64,000 bases of DNA, from assembly GCF_011516635.5 (NCBI RefSeq), contig NZ_CP096255.1, positions 5,764,501 through 5,828,500 on the forward strand, given 5' to 3'. The first letter of the stretch is position 1; each line of letters opens with the position of its first letter. Below are positions 24,541 through 34,231 of this stretch, piece after piece. Source of the stretch: Bradyrhizobium barranii subsp. apii. GTDB taxonomy: Bacteria; Pseudomonadota; Alphaproteobacteria; Rhizobiales; Xanthobacteraceae. The notes under the pieces were generated by a model. It made no database searches and was not told the DNA's origin. It saw nothing but the letters and a program-made list of their open reading frames with translations. Position numbers and translations under genes: made by a program.

Positions 24541-26748
24541 ATGGATCGACTTCTGATGGACTCTGCGCAAGCTGTTGAAATTAAAGAAAAAGCTCCGGAG
24601 ACCGAGGGGCTGCCGGCGATTGCCTCAAGTCCCGAGCGCTTCATCAATCGCGAGCTCTCCTGGCTGCACTTCAACCGCCGCGTCCTCGAGGAAGCGGTCA
24701 ATCCCAGCCACCCCATGCTGGAGCGGGTGCGATTCCTGTCGATTTCAGCGAATAACCTCGACGAATTCTTCATGGTCCGCGTCGCCGGCATCAAGGCCCA
24801 GATCCGCGAGGGCATCGCCGAGCGCAGCCCCGACGGCCTGACGCCGTCCGAGCAGCTCGCGCTGATCAACCGCACCGTCTCGCAGCTTGCCTCTGACCAG
24901 CAGGCGATCTGGCGCGACCTGCGCGGCACGCTGGCCGACGTCGGCATCGTGCTGGTCGACGGCAAGGACGTCACCAAGGCGGAACGGACCTGGATCGAGG
25001 ACTACTTCCTCAACAACGTGTTTCCGCTGTTGACCCCGCTCGCCATCGACCCGGCTCACCCCTTCCCGTTCATTCCGAGCCTCGGCTTCACCATCGCGCT
25101 CCAGCTCACGCGCGCCGCCGACGGCAAGCAGATGAACGCGCTGATTCGTATGCCCGGCAAGATCGACCGCTTCATCCGGTTGCCGGCCGAGGGCAAGGTC
25201 GTGCGGCTGATCTCGCTCGAGCAGGCGACCGGGCTGTTCATCAACCGCCTGTTCCCCGGCTACAATCTCCACGGCCAGGGCGCCTTCCGCATCATCCGCG
25301 ACTCCGAGCTCGAAATCGAGGAAGAGGCCGAAGACCTCGTCCGCCTGTTCGAGACCGCTCTGAAGCGCCGCCGCCGCGGGTCCGTGATCCGGCTCGAGAT
25401 CGACGGCAAGATGCCGGAGGAGCTGCGCAGCTTCGTGCAGCATGCGCTGTCGGCCGCCGACGACGAGGTCTTCCTGGTCGACGGCGTGCTCGCCATGAAC
25501 GAGCTCTCGCAGCTCACCCGCCTCGACCGGCCCGATCTCGAATTCACCCCTTACGTGCCGCGCCATCCCGAGCGCGTGCGCGAGCATGGCGGCGACATCT
25601 TTGCTGCGATCCGGCAGAAGGACCTCGTCGTCCACCATCCCTACGAATCCTTCGACGTGGTCGTGCAGTTCCTGCAGCAGGCCGCCCGCGATCCCGATGT
25701 CGTCGCGATCAAGCAGACGCTGTACCGCACCTCCAACAACTCGCCGATCGTGCGCACGCTGGCGGAAGCCGCCGAAGCCGGCAAGTCCGTCACCGCGCTG
25801 ATCGAATTGAAGGCGCGCTTCGACGAGGAGGCCAACATCCGCTGGGCGCGCGACCTCGAACGCGCCGGCGTGCAGGTCGTCTACGGCTTCCTCGAACTGA
25901 AGACGCACGCGAAGCTCTCGATGGTGGTGCGCCGCGAGGGCGGCGGCCTCACCACTTACGTCCACACCGGCACCGGCAATTATCACCCCGTCACCGCACG
26001 TATCTACACCGACCTCTCCTACTTCACCTCGGATCCGACCATCGGCCGCGACGCGGCGCGCGTGTTCAACTTCATCACCGGTTATGCCGCGCCGAGCGAT
26101 CTGGAAAAGATGGCGGTGTCGCCGCTGACGTTGCGCAAGCGCATCATCGAGCACATCCAGGGCGAGACCGCGCATGCGCGGCATGGCCGACCCGGCGCGG
26201 TCTGGATGAAGATGAATGCGCTGGTCGACCCCGACATCATCGACGCGCTCTACGAGGCCTCACAAGCCGGCGTCCAGGTCGAGCTCGTGGTGCGCGGCAT
26301 CTGCTGCCTCAGGCCCGGCATTCCAGGCCTGTCGGAGAACATCCGCGTCAAGTCGATCATCGGGCGCTTCCTGGAACACGGCCGAATCTACTGCTTCGGC
26401 ATGGGCCAGGGCCTGCCGAGCGCGAAAGCGGCTGTGTATATCTCCTCGGCCGACATGATGCCACGCAACCTCGACCGCCGCGTCGAGGTGCTGTGTCCGC
26501 TGCAAAATCCCACGGTGCATCAGCAGGTTCTCGAACAGATCATGGTCGCGAATCTGAAGGACAATGAGCAGAGCTGGCAATTGTTGCCCGACGGGTCCTC
26601 GACGCGTATGAAGACCGCGAAGGGCGAGGAGCCTTTCAACGTCCACAACTACTTCATGACAAATCCGAGTCTATCTGGCCGTGGAAAGTCGCTCAAGGAA
26701 TCCTCGCCGCGCCGTCTCACGCGCCGTAATGAACGTCATCAATCTTGA
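24541..26748 (+). CDS. ppk1: Polyphosphate kinase PPK1
   Basis: The 735-residue PPK1 polymerises the gamma phosphate of ATP into polyphosphate. Family features: FINRELSWLHFNRRVLEEA at the N-terminus, the phospho-acceptor His in KTHAKLSMVV (about residue 457) and the second active-site His in TYVHTGTGNYHP (about 475). The length is normal. ATG 24541 is used; ATG 24556 is also possible. ppx starts 16 bp after the stop on the same strand, so synthesis and breakdown of polyphosphate are co-transcribed. Confidence 0.95.
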   Translation: MDRLLMDSAQAVEIKEKAPETEGLPAIASSPERFINRELSWLHFNRRVLEEAVNPSHPMLERVRFLSISANNLDEFFMVRVAGIKAQIREGIAERSPDGLTPSEQLALINRTVSQLASDQQAIWRDLRGTLADVGIVLVDGKDVTKAERTWIEDYFLNNVFPLLTPLAIDPAHPFPFIPSLGFTIALQLTRAADGKQMNALIRMPGKIDRFIRLPAEGKVVRLISLEQATGLFINRLFPGYNLHGQGAFRIIRDSELEIEEEAEDLVRLFETALKRRRRGSVIRLEIDGKMPEELRSFVQHALSAADDEVFLVDGVLAMNELSQLTRLDRPDLEFTPYVPRHPERVREHGGDIFAAIRQKDLVVHHPYESFDVVVQFLQQAARDPDVVAIKQTLYRTSNNSPIVRTLAEAAEAGKSVTALIELKARFDEEANIRWARDLERAGVQVVYGFLELKTHAKLSMVVRREGGGLTTYVHTGTGNYHPVTARIYTDLSYFTSDPTIGRDAARVFNFITGYAAPSDLEKMAVSPLTLRKRIIEHIQGETAHARHGRPGAVWMKMNALVDPDIIDALYEASQAGVQVELVVRGICCLRPGIPGLSENIRVKSIIGRFLEHGRIYCFGMGQGLPSAKAAVYISSADMMPRNLDRRVEVLCPLQNPTVHQQVLEQIMVANLKDNEQSWQLLPDGSSTRMKTAKGEEPFNVHNYFMTNPSLSGRGKSLKESSPRRLTRRNERHQS

Positions 26749-26763
26749 TCCGGGATCGAGGAC

Positions 26764-28266
26764 GTGAAGCGGCCGCGTAAGCGCGGCTCGAGCGTCGCGG
26801 TCATCGATATCGGTTCCAACTCGGTCCGTCTCGTCGTCTACGAGGGACTGACGCGGAGCCTCATTCCGATCTTCAACGAGAAGACGCTGTGCGGCCTCGG
26901 GCGCGAGGTGCAGAGCACGGGCCTGCTTGCGCCCGATGCCGTCGACAAGGCGCTGACCTCGCTGAAGCGGTTCCGGGCCCTGTGCCGCGTCATGCAGGTC
27001 GGTCGCGTGTTTGCGATTGCGACCGCAGCCTGCCGCGATGCCTCCAACGGCCCCGACTTCATCGCGAAAGCCGAGCGCATCTGCGCCGTGAAGATCGAAA
27101 TCCTGTCGGGCCCGCGCGAGGCACGGCTGTCGGCGCTCGGCGTGATCTCCGGCATCCATCATCCCGACGGCATCGTCGGCGATCTCGGCGGCGGCTCGCT
27201 CGAGCTGATCGATGTGCGCAAGAACAGCGTGCGCAGCGGCGTGACGCTGCCGCTCGGCGGCCTCGCGCTCCAGGACCTCGCGCACAAATCGCTCAAGCGC
27301 GCCGACCGCATCGTGCGCGAGGAGCTCGACGAGGTGCCGCAGCTCACCGCCGGCCGCGGCCGCACCTTCTACGCCGTCGGCGGCACTTGGCGCGCGCTTG
27401 CGCGCATCCACATCATCCAGAGCGGCTATCCGCTCCAGGTGATGCACGGCTACTCCATTTCCGCAGCTGAAGCGCTCGACTTTTCGCGTCGTCTCCGCCG
27501 GCTTGCGGCCGCCGACATGCTGGCCGACATCGAGATCGTCGCGGATGCCAGGCGCCCGCTCCTCACCTATGCGGCGCTGGTGCTCGAGCACATCATCCGC
27601 GTGGCGAAACCCAAGTCCATCGTGTTCTCGACCTTCGGCGTGCGCGAGGGCCTCTTGCACGAGAAACTGTCGGAATCCGAGCGCAACAAGGACGGGCTGA
27701 TCTGCGCCGCGGAAGAGCTCAATCAGCTGCTGTCGCGTTCGGCAAAGCACGCCCGCGAGCTGATCGCCTGGACCGACCGCCTCGCGCGCGTGGTGAAGCT
27801 GCGCGAGACCGAAGAGGACCGCCGCTTGCGCCACACCGCGTGCCTGCTCTCCGACATCGGCTGGCGCGTGCATCCCGACCATCGCGGCGAGCAGACGCTG
27901 AGCCTGGTCGTCAACGGCAATTTCGGCGCAATCACCCACACCGAGCGCGCCTTCGTCGGCCTGTCCGTGTTCTACCGCTATGCGGGCCTGAGCGAGGAGA
28001 ACCAGCCGCCGGTGACCATGCAGGAGCTGCTGACACCGGCCCAGCTCGAACGCGCCCGTCTGCTGGGCGCGGCGTTCCGCGTCGCCCATCTGATCTCGGC
28101 GGCACGCCCGGGTGTGCTGCCGGCCACGCATTTCCGCAGCCAGGGCCGCAATCTGATGCTGGTGTTCGAGCACCGGCTCGTCGACCTCGTCGCCGACCGC
28201 GTCGGCAGCCGCTTCCGCGCCCTCGCCCGCCTGATCGGCCGCTCCGGCTCGATCGTGCGACGCTAG
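26764..28266 (+). CDS. ppx: Exopolyphosphatase (Ppx/GppA family)
   Basis: The 500-residue protein has the sugar kinase/actin-like ATPase fold of Ppx/GppA: AVIDIGSNSVRLVVYE (phosphate 1), IVGDLGGGSLELIDV (phosphate 2) and a C-terminal HD-like helical part. It releases phosphate from polyphosphate ends. The start is GTG 26764, 16 bp after ppk. The stop overlaps by 4 nt with that of the convergent PepSY gene. Confidence 0.93.
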   Translation: MKRPRKRGSSVAVIDIGSNSVRLVVYEGLTRSLIPIFNEKTLCGLGREVQSTGLLAPDAVDKALTSLKRFRALCRVMQVGRVFAIATAACRDASNGPDFIAKAERICAVKIEILSGPREARLSALGVISGIHHPDGIVGDLGGGSLELIDVRKNSVRSGVTLPLGGLALQDLAHKSLKRADRIVREELDEVPQLTAGRGRTFYAVGGTWRALARIHIIQSGYPLQVMHGYSISAAEALDFSRRLRRLAAADMLADIEIVADARRPLLTYAALVLEHIIRVAKPKSIVFSTFGVREGLLHEKLSESERNKDGLICAAEELNQLLSRSAKHARELIAWTDRLARVVKLRETEEDRRLRHTACLLSDIGWRVHPDHRGEQTLSLVVNGNFGAITHTERAFVGLSVFYRYAGLSEENQPPVTMQELLTPAQLERARLLGAAFRVAHLISAARPGVLPATHFRSQGRNLMLVFEHRLVDLVADRVGSRFRALARLIGRSGSIVRR

Positions 28267-29429
28267 ACCGGCGAGCCGGTCCTGATCCTTCCCGGACGTT
28301 TCTTGAGCCACATGATCGCGCCGCTGATGAACAGGGCGAGAGGTGCGAAGCCGGCTGCGAACACCAACAGGCGCCCGATCAGCCCGAACGTCGCGCCGTT
28401 ATGGATCCAGAGCTGTTCGGCCAGATAGCGATCCCCCATCGACATCGCGGCCGAAGTGCGATCGTGCACCACCGCGCCACTCCATGGATCGAGCCAGATC
28501 GCTCCCCGGGCACGTACCGCGGGATCGGCACCCTCCGCCCGGAACTGCACCCGCCAGGTGTTGCGCGTTTCGGTGGGCGGGTTCAGCATGGCAACCGCTA
28601 TGCCCGGCTTGGCCGATTGCGCGTTCCGCATGATCGCATCAGGTGATAGCGGCGGTGTCCCTGCGGGGGGCGGCGCTTCGATCCGCGGCGACGGATCGGC
28701 TGTCGGTTGCGACACAAGGCCAACGATGGGACGCACGACGTCGGGAAAAATGATCCCGACGCCGGTCATCGAGATCACCGTGAGCGCGAGCAGCGCCCAA
28801 AAGCCGGCCGTGCCGTGGACGTCGAAAACAAATCGAAGCAGCGAAACGTCCCTGCGGACCGACACCGATCGCCAGAATCGACCCGGCCTCGGCCACCACA
28901 AGATGAGGCCTGACATGGCCAGGCCGAGCAGCATGAACCCGGCAACGCCGACCAGCTCTTTGCCCCACCACTCGTAGAGCAGCAGCGTGTAGTGCAGACG
29001 ATAAACCTTGAGGGAGAACGCGTTGATGTAGTCACGCCGCCCGAGCACCTTCCCGTTCGAAGGATCGACCATGGTCGTCCAGCGATTCGGGTAGCGGCCT
29101 TTCGCAGTTTCATGCGCATGTATCACGACCCAGACCGGCCAGGTCCGATCCGGCGCGAGGATCGTGGCAATCGGCGCGGGATCCGCTGCCGCGGCCGCGC
29201 GCATCACCTCGCTCAACGTAGCCTCTCGTTCCCGACCGGCGGGAGTGTAAAGCGCCGGGTTCAGGGCGGCGTCGATTTCCCGATAGAAGACGATGAAGCT
29301 TCCCGTGAGGCCGATCAGCACCACGACGATGCCGCCGAGCAATCCGAGCCATCGATGAGCCCACAGAAGCCCACGCCGTGCGCGTCCGGTGAGGTTCGGG
29401 GCCGGCAACATCGCCGTTGCACGCGTCAA
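28263..29429 (-). CDS. PepSY-associated transmembrane protein (iron-uptake accessory)
   Basis: The 388-residue inner-membrane protein has four TM segments and PepSY-type periplasmic regions: RRGLLWAHRWLGLLGGIVVV with the conserved His, LHYTLLLYEWWGK, HGTAGFWALLALTV and a C-terminal helix ending WLKKRPGR. Proteins of this type usually sit beside TonB-dependent siderophore receptors and are thought to reduce ferric siderophores. That is the context here: the receptor gene ends 13 bp upstream, so the pair forms one operon. Iron regulation is inferred. Confidence 0.87.
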   Translation of the reverse strand: MTRATAMLPAPNLTGRARRGLLWAHRWLGLLGGIVVVLIGLTGSFIVFYREIDAALNPALYTPAGREREATLSEVMRAAAAADPAPIATILAPDRTWPVWVVIHAHETAKGRYPNRWTTMVDPSNGKVLGRRDYINAFSLKVYRLHYTLLLYEWWGKELVGVAGFMLLGLAMSGLILWWPRPGRFWRSVSVRRDVSLLRFVFDVHGTAGFWALLALTVISMTGVGIIFPDVVRPIVGLVSQPTADPSPRIEAPPPAGTPPLSPDAIMRNAQSAKPGIAVAMLNPPTETRNTWRVQFRAEGADPAVRARGAIWLDPWSGAVVHDRTSAAMSMGDRYLAEQLWIHNGATFGLIGRLLVFAAGFAPLALFISGAIMWLKKRPGRIRTGSPV

Positions 29430-29441
29430 AGCCGACCCGCC

Positions 29442-31775
29442 TCAGAAATCCGTCGACATCGACAATAGCAGGGTTCGCGGTACACCTTGCGACAATGCGG
29501 AGAAGCTCGCCACGCCAGCCCAGTAATTGGTATCGAACACGTTCTGAACCAGGGCCCGAAGCGTCACCGGCCGGTTGTTGATCCGCGTGTTGTAGCGGGC
29601 ACCCAGGTCGAGCCTCGTCCAGGCCGGAACGACCTGCGTGTTCGCCGCATCCAGATATTGGTGTCCCATATAGATGGTGTTTGCGACCAACGTCAGTCCG
29701 GGTGCGAACGGCGTGTCCCATTCGGCGGACAGGTTTGCCTGCACCTGAGGCACACCGATCGGCGTCTTGCCGAGATTGGTTGGCGTGCTTGTCTTTGTCA
29801 GCTCCGCATCGATCAACGTCACGCCGCCAAGGACTCGTATGCCCGGCTGCACCTCTCCGAATACGGTGAACTCCAGGCCGCGATTGCGCTGTTCGGCGTC
29901 GGCCCGGAAGATCTTGTCGACACCCAATTGTCCCGACGGCTTGGTGATCTGGAACACGCTGATCGTGGTGGCCAGCATTCCGAAGTCGACCTTGACGCCT
30001 GCCTCGTGCTGCTTGCTGAAGTAAGGCGCAAGAACTTCCCCCTGATTGCTCGCGGTCGTCGGTGCGACGTCGCCCTTGCTGAGCCCTTCGATGTAGTTGG
30101 TGTAGAGCGAAACGTTGCTCCAGGGCTTGACGACGAGGCCGACCATCGGCGTGAGCGCCGTCTGGTCATAGGAGGACGTGACCGCTCCCGTGGTGGTATT
30201 GAAGTTGTTGGACTTCACCCCCTGCTGGCGCACGCCGACGGTCAGCTGAAGGCGCTCCTGAAAAACCGACAAAGTGTCAGCCAGCGCCAAGCCGGTCAAT
30301 TCGGTATCCGAAAGCTTCGGAACAGTCGCGGGAGCAGCAACGAGCTGCTCAGGACGGGCGATCGGCGCATAGATGTTGGACAGAACCGGCGTCCCGGACA
30401 CAGAGCCCCGTGAGATCTGATCCGTGTAGTAGCTGCCCTGGAAACTCACGGCGTGACTGATCGCGCCAGTTTCAAACCGGGCGCGCACACCGGCGTCGGC
30501 GACATTCCTGTCGATATCGAATTTGAAGCGTCCCGGTGTCGACGTGGTGTTGCCGGCCGCGTTCAGGATCGTCGGCGTGCCGAACAAGCGATCGACCTGG
30601 GTCCTGCCGCCACCGCCGTCGGCGAACACCGTCACGGAATCCGTCACATCGTATTCGGCGCGCGCCAGCAGCGAGTTGTCATGAACCTTGGCCCATTCCC
30701 AGGCCTGCGTGACATTGCGCCTCCCGACCGGCGCGGTCGGGACAGCTACGCCTGTTGCGACCAGAAACGGTCTCGTGGGCGCGTCGAACTTTTCTTCCTG
30801 ATCGATGAAGTCGAGCGATGCTCTGAATTTCTCACCGCGATAATCGAATGCGGCGGCGCCGACATGCGCCTGCCGGTTCTGGTTGTCCAGCGGCGTATCA
30901 CCATTGTGATAGCTGCCATTGACGCGAATTCCGAATTCGCGGTTCTCGCCGAACCGTCGGCTGACGTCGAGATGCGTGCCGAACTGGCTGTTCGTCGCGT
31001 AGTCGGTCGTAACCCGTGTGAGATCGACATCAGAGGCACGCTTCGGGACGATATTGATGGTGCCCCCGACGCTGCTGTTCGGGGCCATCCCGTAAAGTAG
31101 CGCGGTCGGGCCCTTGATGATCTCGATCCGTTCGACGTAGTCGGTGAAGACACGGTAGTTCGGTGCAACACCGTAGACACCGTTGAAGGCAATTTCTCCG
31201 ACATTCCCCTCGCCGATCGGAAAGCCGCGGATGAAGAAGGAGTCGAGAATGCCGCCGGTCTGGCCGGTGAAACGGACCGAAGGGTCGTTGCTGACGACGT
31301 CGGCTATCGTGCTGGCCTGTTGATCTTCGATTTTCTTCGCCGTGTAACTGGTGATGTTGAACGGCGTGTCCATGAAATCCCTGTTGCCCAGCAAGCCGAT
31401 CTGGCCTCCGCGGGCGACCTGCCCACCTGAGTAGGAGGGCGGGAGTGCGCCGGGCCTTGCGGCAGCGGGGTTCGCTTCCGCTTGCATCCTGGCCCGCTCA
31501 TTCGCGGGCGCGCTTTGACGGCCCGCCCTTCGACTTGGGTTCAAACGCGGGCGTGCACGCTGCTTCGGCACGTCGGCAGTGACGGTCACCGCCGGCAAGG
31601 CTGTCGCCGTCTCCGGCGCAGCGCTTTGCGCGCTGGTGCGGTGAAGGAAGCCGTCGCTGAAAAAGGCGATGGAGACCAGAGAGGCCGCGAAGGCAGTCGG
31701 TCTGGAGAACTTCGGATGTGATTTGACGGTAGCGGCAAGAATAGCAACAGGGCGGCAGGTGGCTCTCGAAGACAT
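29442..31775 (-). CDS. TonB-dependent siderophore receptor
   Basis: The 777-residue outer-membrane protein has a signal region (AFAASLVSIAFFSDGFLHRTSAQ), then ALPAVTVTA (a TonB-box-like stretch), a plug domain (ITSYTAKKIEDQQAS ... RIEIIKGPTALLYG ... GGTINIVPKRA) and a 22-strand barrel ending in the aromatic residue Phe. It resembles FhuA/FoxA/FpvA-like ferric siderophore receptors. TTLLSMS-type terminal strands are intact. It would import iron chelates with TonB energy; the siderophore cannot be named. ATG 31775 is preceded by GGAAG about 10 nt upstream. Confidence 0.92.
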   Translation of the reverse strand: MSSRATCRPVAILAATVKSHPKFSRPTAFAASLVSIAFFSDGFLHRTSAQSAAPETATALPAVTVTADVPKQRARPRLNPSRRAGRQSAPANERARMQAEANPAAARPGALPPSYSGGQVARGGQIGLLGNRDFMDTPFNITSYTAKKIEDQQASTIADVVSNDPSVRFTGQTGGILDSFFIRGFPIGEGNVGEIAFNGVYGVAPNYRVFTDYVERIEIIKGPTALLYGMAPNSSVGGTINIVPKRASDVDLTRVTTDYATNSQFGTHLDVSRRFGENREFGIRVNGSYHNGDTPLDNQNRQAHVGAAAFDYRGEKFRASLDFIDQEEKFDAPTRPFLVATGVAVPTAPVGRRNVTQAWEWAKVHDNSLLARAEYDVTDSVTVFADGGGGRTQVDRLFGTPTILNAAGNTTSTPGRFKFDIDRNVADAGVRARFETGAISHAVSFQGSYYTDQISRGSVSGTPVLSNIYAPIARPEQLVAAPATVPKLSDTELTGLALADTLSVFQERLQLTVGVRQQGVKSNNFNTTTGAVTSSYDQTALTPMVGLVVKPWSNVSLYTNYIEGLSKGDVAPTTASNQGEVLAPYFSKQHEAGVKVDFGMLATTISVFQITKPSGQLGVDKIFRADAEQRNRGLEFTVFGEVQPGIRVLGGVTLIDAELTKTSTPTNLGKTPIGVPQVQANLSAEWDTPFAPGLTLVANTIYMGHQYLDAANTQVVPAWTRLDLGARYNTRINNRPVTLRALVQNVFDTNYWAGVASFSALSQGVPRTLLLSMSTDF

Positions 31776-32124
31776 CTCTCAACAGCTTCCGGTTTGACAG
31801 GAATAAATACCGGAGCGACGTGCCGCGGCATGGCCGCCAAGTCAATAAAAACGCCTTTATTTTCAGTAGTTTATAATAAGTCAAAGTCTAAATCGCGCAG
31901 AGGTTGAGAGCGCTGTGGGTCATCCCACGAAGTGCCCGGCCGCGCTGTGTGCGTGACCGCCTGACGCGCGAGTCCGCCATGAGGCGGCAATGCTCGCCGG
32001 CGTGCGGAGCTATGATGACCGGTTCAGTGGGGACGGCGACTGCCGGAACCCCTGTCGGAATGATCGCGCGCAAGACCTCTCCCCGCCGGGAAGAGGCAAG
32101 CAAAACCAGATCATGCCGTAGAGA
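31776..32124. other. Gene-free stretch between the receptor and terC
   Basis: It holds the AT-rich promoter of the receptor operon and about 220 bp of GC-rich sequence. A frame at 31888-32103 on the minus strand is not convincing. Nothing else is seen. Confidence 0.5.
31856..31884 (-). promoter_or_regulatory. Possible promoter of the siderophore receptor operon
   Basis: On the minus strand TTGACT (31884-31879), 17 bp, then AATAAA (31861-31856). The segment is markedly AT-rich for this genome. No clear Irr or RirA operator is recognised. Confidence 0.4.
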
Positions 32125-32985
32125 TTACTCCGCCGAGGCCTTGGCGTGGCGCTCTGAGGACTCCAGCGCGGCCGCGCTCAGGCTGCGCCGGCGCCAGATG
32201 CTGCCGACGACCAGCACGACGACGACGCCGAGAGCTGCGCAGAGATATTCGCCGCCTCCGCCGCCATGGGCGAATTGGGGCGGGATACGAAGTGCGCCGA
32301 GCATGCTGTCCAGCGAGGCACCGAGCGGGCCGTCGAACAGCGTGTGCAGCTTCGGCGCGATGCCGGGATCGGTCGCGATCACCTCGCCCGAGATCCAGCC
32401 GAGCAGTGCTGCACCCGCCCAGACCAGGACCGGCAGCTTTGCCAGCAGCGCCATGATCAGGGCCGCACCGGCGACGATCAGCGGCACGCTGATGGCGAGG
32501 CCGAGGATCAGCAGCGGCACGCTGCCATTGGCGGCGGCGGCCACCGCAATGACGTTGTCGAGACTCATGACAATGTCCGCGACGACGACGATCTGCACCG
32601 CCTGCCACAGATGCGAGGCGGACTCGACGCCCTCCTCGTCCTCGTTCTCCGGCACCAGGAGCTTCGCCGCGATCACGATCAGCGCGAGACCGCCGACGAG
32701 CTTGAGATACGGCAGCTCCATCAGGCTCGCGACGATGCCGGTGAAGATGATCCGCAGCAGCACGGCTGCGCCGGCGCCGAAGATCATGCCCCACAGCCGG
32801 TGCCGCGGCTTGAGGCCGCGGCAGGCGAGCGCAATCACCAGCGCATTGTCGCCGGAGAGCAGGATGTTGATCCAGATGATCTTGCCGACCGCAATCCAGA
32901 AGGTCGGTTCGGCCATCTCGTTGCGAAACTGGGTGAAGAATGCCCCGATCGTAGCGGGATCGAAGATCTGCCAGAGCCAGTTCAC
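32125..32985 (-). CDS. TerC/YjbE family integral membrane protein
   Basis: The 286-residue protein has about eight TM helices and the two conserved acidic motifs of TerC proteins: LLSGDNALVIALA and IVMSLDNVIAVAAA. These Asp-Asn motifs are thought to handle metal ions; relatives export manganese or contribute to tellurite resistance. A His/Gly patch (AHGGGGGEYL) lies before the last helix. The ndk gene lies upstream on the same strand. No yybP-ykoY riboswitch is seen in the short leader. Confidence 0.88.
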   Translation of the reverse strand: MNWLWQIFDPATIGAFFTQFRNEMAEPTFWIAVGKIIWINILLSGDNALVIALACRGLKPRHRLWGMIFGAGAAVLLRIIFTGIVASLMELPYLKLVGGLALIVIAAKLLVPENEDEEGVESASHLWQAVQIVVVADIVMSLDNVIAVAAAANGSVPLLILGLAISVPLIVAGAALIMALLAKLPVLVWAGAALLGWISGEVIATDPGIAPKLHTLFDGPLGASLDSMLGALRIPPQFAHGGGGGEYLCAALGVVVVLVVGSIWRRRSLSAAALESSERHAKASAE

Positions 32986-33026
32986 AATACGTCCTTTCGC
33001 CCCGTCGATATTAACCTATCGGCTGA

Positions 33027-33449
33027 TCAGCCGACGATCTCGTTGCCCGAGAAGAACTGCGCGATTTCGATCGCGGCGGTCTCCGGCGCATCCGAGCCGT
33101 GAGCGGAATTCTCGCCGATCGACTTTGCGTAGAGCTTGCGGATGGTGCCGTCGGCGGCCTTGGACGGATCGGTCGCACCCATCGCGTCGCGGTACTTGGC
33201 AATGGCGCCCTCGGCTTCCAGCACCTGGACCACCACCGGGCCCGAGGTCATGAACTCGACGAGCTCGCCGAAGAACGGGCGCGCCTTGTGCACGGCATAA
33301 AAGGTCTCGGCCTGTTCCTTGGTCATGCGGATGCGCTTCTGCGCGACGATGCGCAGGCCCGCCTTCTCGATCACGGCGTTGACCGCACCGGTCAGGTTAC
33401 GCGCGGTCGCATCGGGCTTGATGATCGAGAAAGTGCGTTCGATGGCCAT
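33027..33449 (-). CDS. ndk: Nucleoside diphosphate kinase
   Basis: The 140-residue enzyme balances NTP pools by phosphotransfer through His. It has the family start MAIERTFSIIKPDA, and the active-site histidine lies in the NSAHGSDAPE segment (about residue 117). Length is standard. ATG 33449 is chosen because family members begin with this motif; the frame runs on to 33581. Confidence 0.97.
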   Translation of the reverse strand: MAIERTFSIIKPDATARNLTGAVNAVIEKAGLRIVAQKRIRMTKEQAETFYAVHKARPFFGELVEFMTSGPVVVQVLEAEGAIAKYRDAMGATDPSKAADGTIRKLYAKSIGENSAHGSDAPETAAIEIAQFFSGNEIVG

Positions 33450-33760
33450 AATCTTGTCCTTGAGAAGAAAGCGGTGGTTCGGAGTTGCCGGGCTTATATC
33501 GGCGCCTTTGCCGGACGGCAAGCGACCGCCAAAACCGCCCCCGGACGCTTCGCCGCAGGCTGCCCCGCCGGATCTAGTCATGGATTACCGAGATTTCACC
33601 CAGATGAACCCAATCTGAAGGCTCCGTTCAGGGCTTGGTTCAGCTTCGCCAGCGTAAGGTCGGGCCTATCGAAACCGAAAGCCCGATCATCAGGCAGACC
33701 GTTTCGGCGGCCTTTCCATCGACGCGATAGCCCCGCGCCGGCAGTCTTTAGGAGATCACC
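33450..33760. other. Gene-free stretch between ndk and the His/Gly-rich peptide gene
   Basis: It has the upstream regions of two divergent genes, with CTTTAGGAGATCACC before the ATG at 33761 as the ribosome site. No other feature is seen. Confidence 0.5.
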
Positions 33761-34015
33761 ATGTTGAGGAAACTTTCGCTTGCCGCTGTCGCCGCGGTTG
33801 CGCTGGGTGCCGCGCTGGCGCCGACCTCCGCCTCCGCTCACTGGCATGGCGGCTGGGGCTGGCACGGCGGCGGCGGTGGCTGGCATCACGGCTGGGGTGG
33901 ACCGCGCTTCTATGCCGGCGGCCCCGTCTCCTACGGTTATGGCGGCTGCTACGTGCGCCGGCTGGTCCCGACCCCCTGGGGACCCCGCTGGCGGCTGATC
34001 AACCGCTGCTACTGA
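33761..34015 (+). CDS. Small secreted His/Gly-rich protein
   Basis: The 84-residue protein has a signal peptide (MLRKLSLAAVAAVALGAAL, cleaved after ASA), then a stretch of HWHGGWGWHGGGGGWHHGWG and a Cys-containing end (GGCYVRR ... NRCY). Similar short secreted proteins are common in rhizobia. The His cluster suggests metal binding, but this is unproven. TTAGGAGATCACC before the ATG is a good ribosome site. A strong terminator follows. Confidence 0.75.
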   Translation: MLRKLSLAAVAAVALGAALAPTSASAHWHGGWGWHGGGGGWHHGWGGPRFYAGGPVSYGYGGCYVRRLVPTPWGPRWRLINRCY

Positions 34016-34034
34016 GCCCGTCAGCACCTTCCTG

Positions 34035-34059
34035 AGGTACCTAGGCCCCCCAGGTACCT
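34035..34059. repeat. Paired KpnI-type palindromes
   Basis: AGGTACCT occurs at 34035-34042 and at 34052-34059, 9 bp apart, just after the His/Gly-rich gene. It can fold as a hairpin and precedes the terminator. Confidence 0.6.
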
Positions 34060-34067
34060 TCCAAGCG

Positions 34068-34102
34068 AAGCCCCGGCGTTCCCCTGCGCCGGGGCTTTGT
34101 AT
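34068..34102 (+). terminator. Rho-independent terminator
   Basis: An 11-bp perfect stem, AAGCCCCGGCG and CGCCGGGGCTT, with an 8-nt loop, followed by TGTAT. It ends the His/Gly-rich gene's transcript. Confidence 0.8.
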
Positions 34103-34231
34103 CTGGGCGGCTATTGCCCGGCTTCATGCAATTTTTACTAGAGTGCCGGGCAATGTCCGCGAGCGGCGAAACCATTTGGGGGGCCAAGGACTTGGTACCG
34201 TGTCATCACTTTGAGAACACGGAACCCCACA

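Noticed and set aside
31888..32103. A 71-residue minus-strand frame between the receptor and terC
   Set aside because: No good ribosome site and an odd composition; it could be a small gene but the evidence is too thin.
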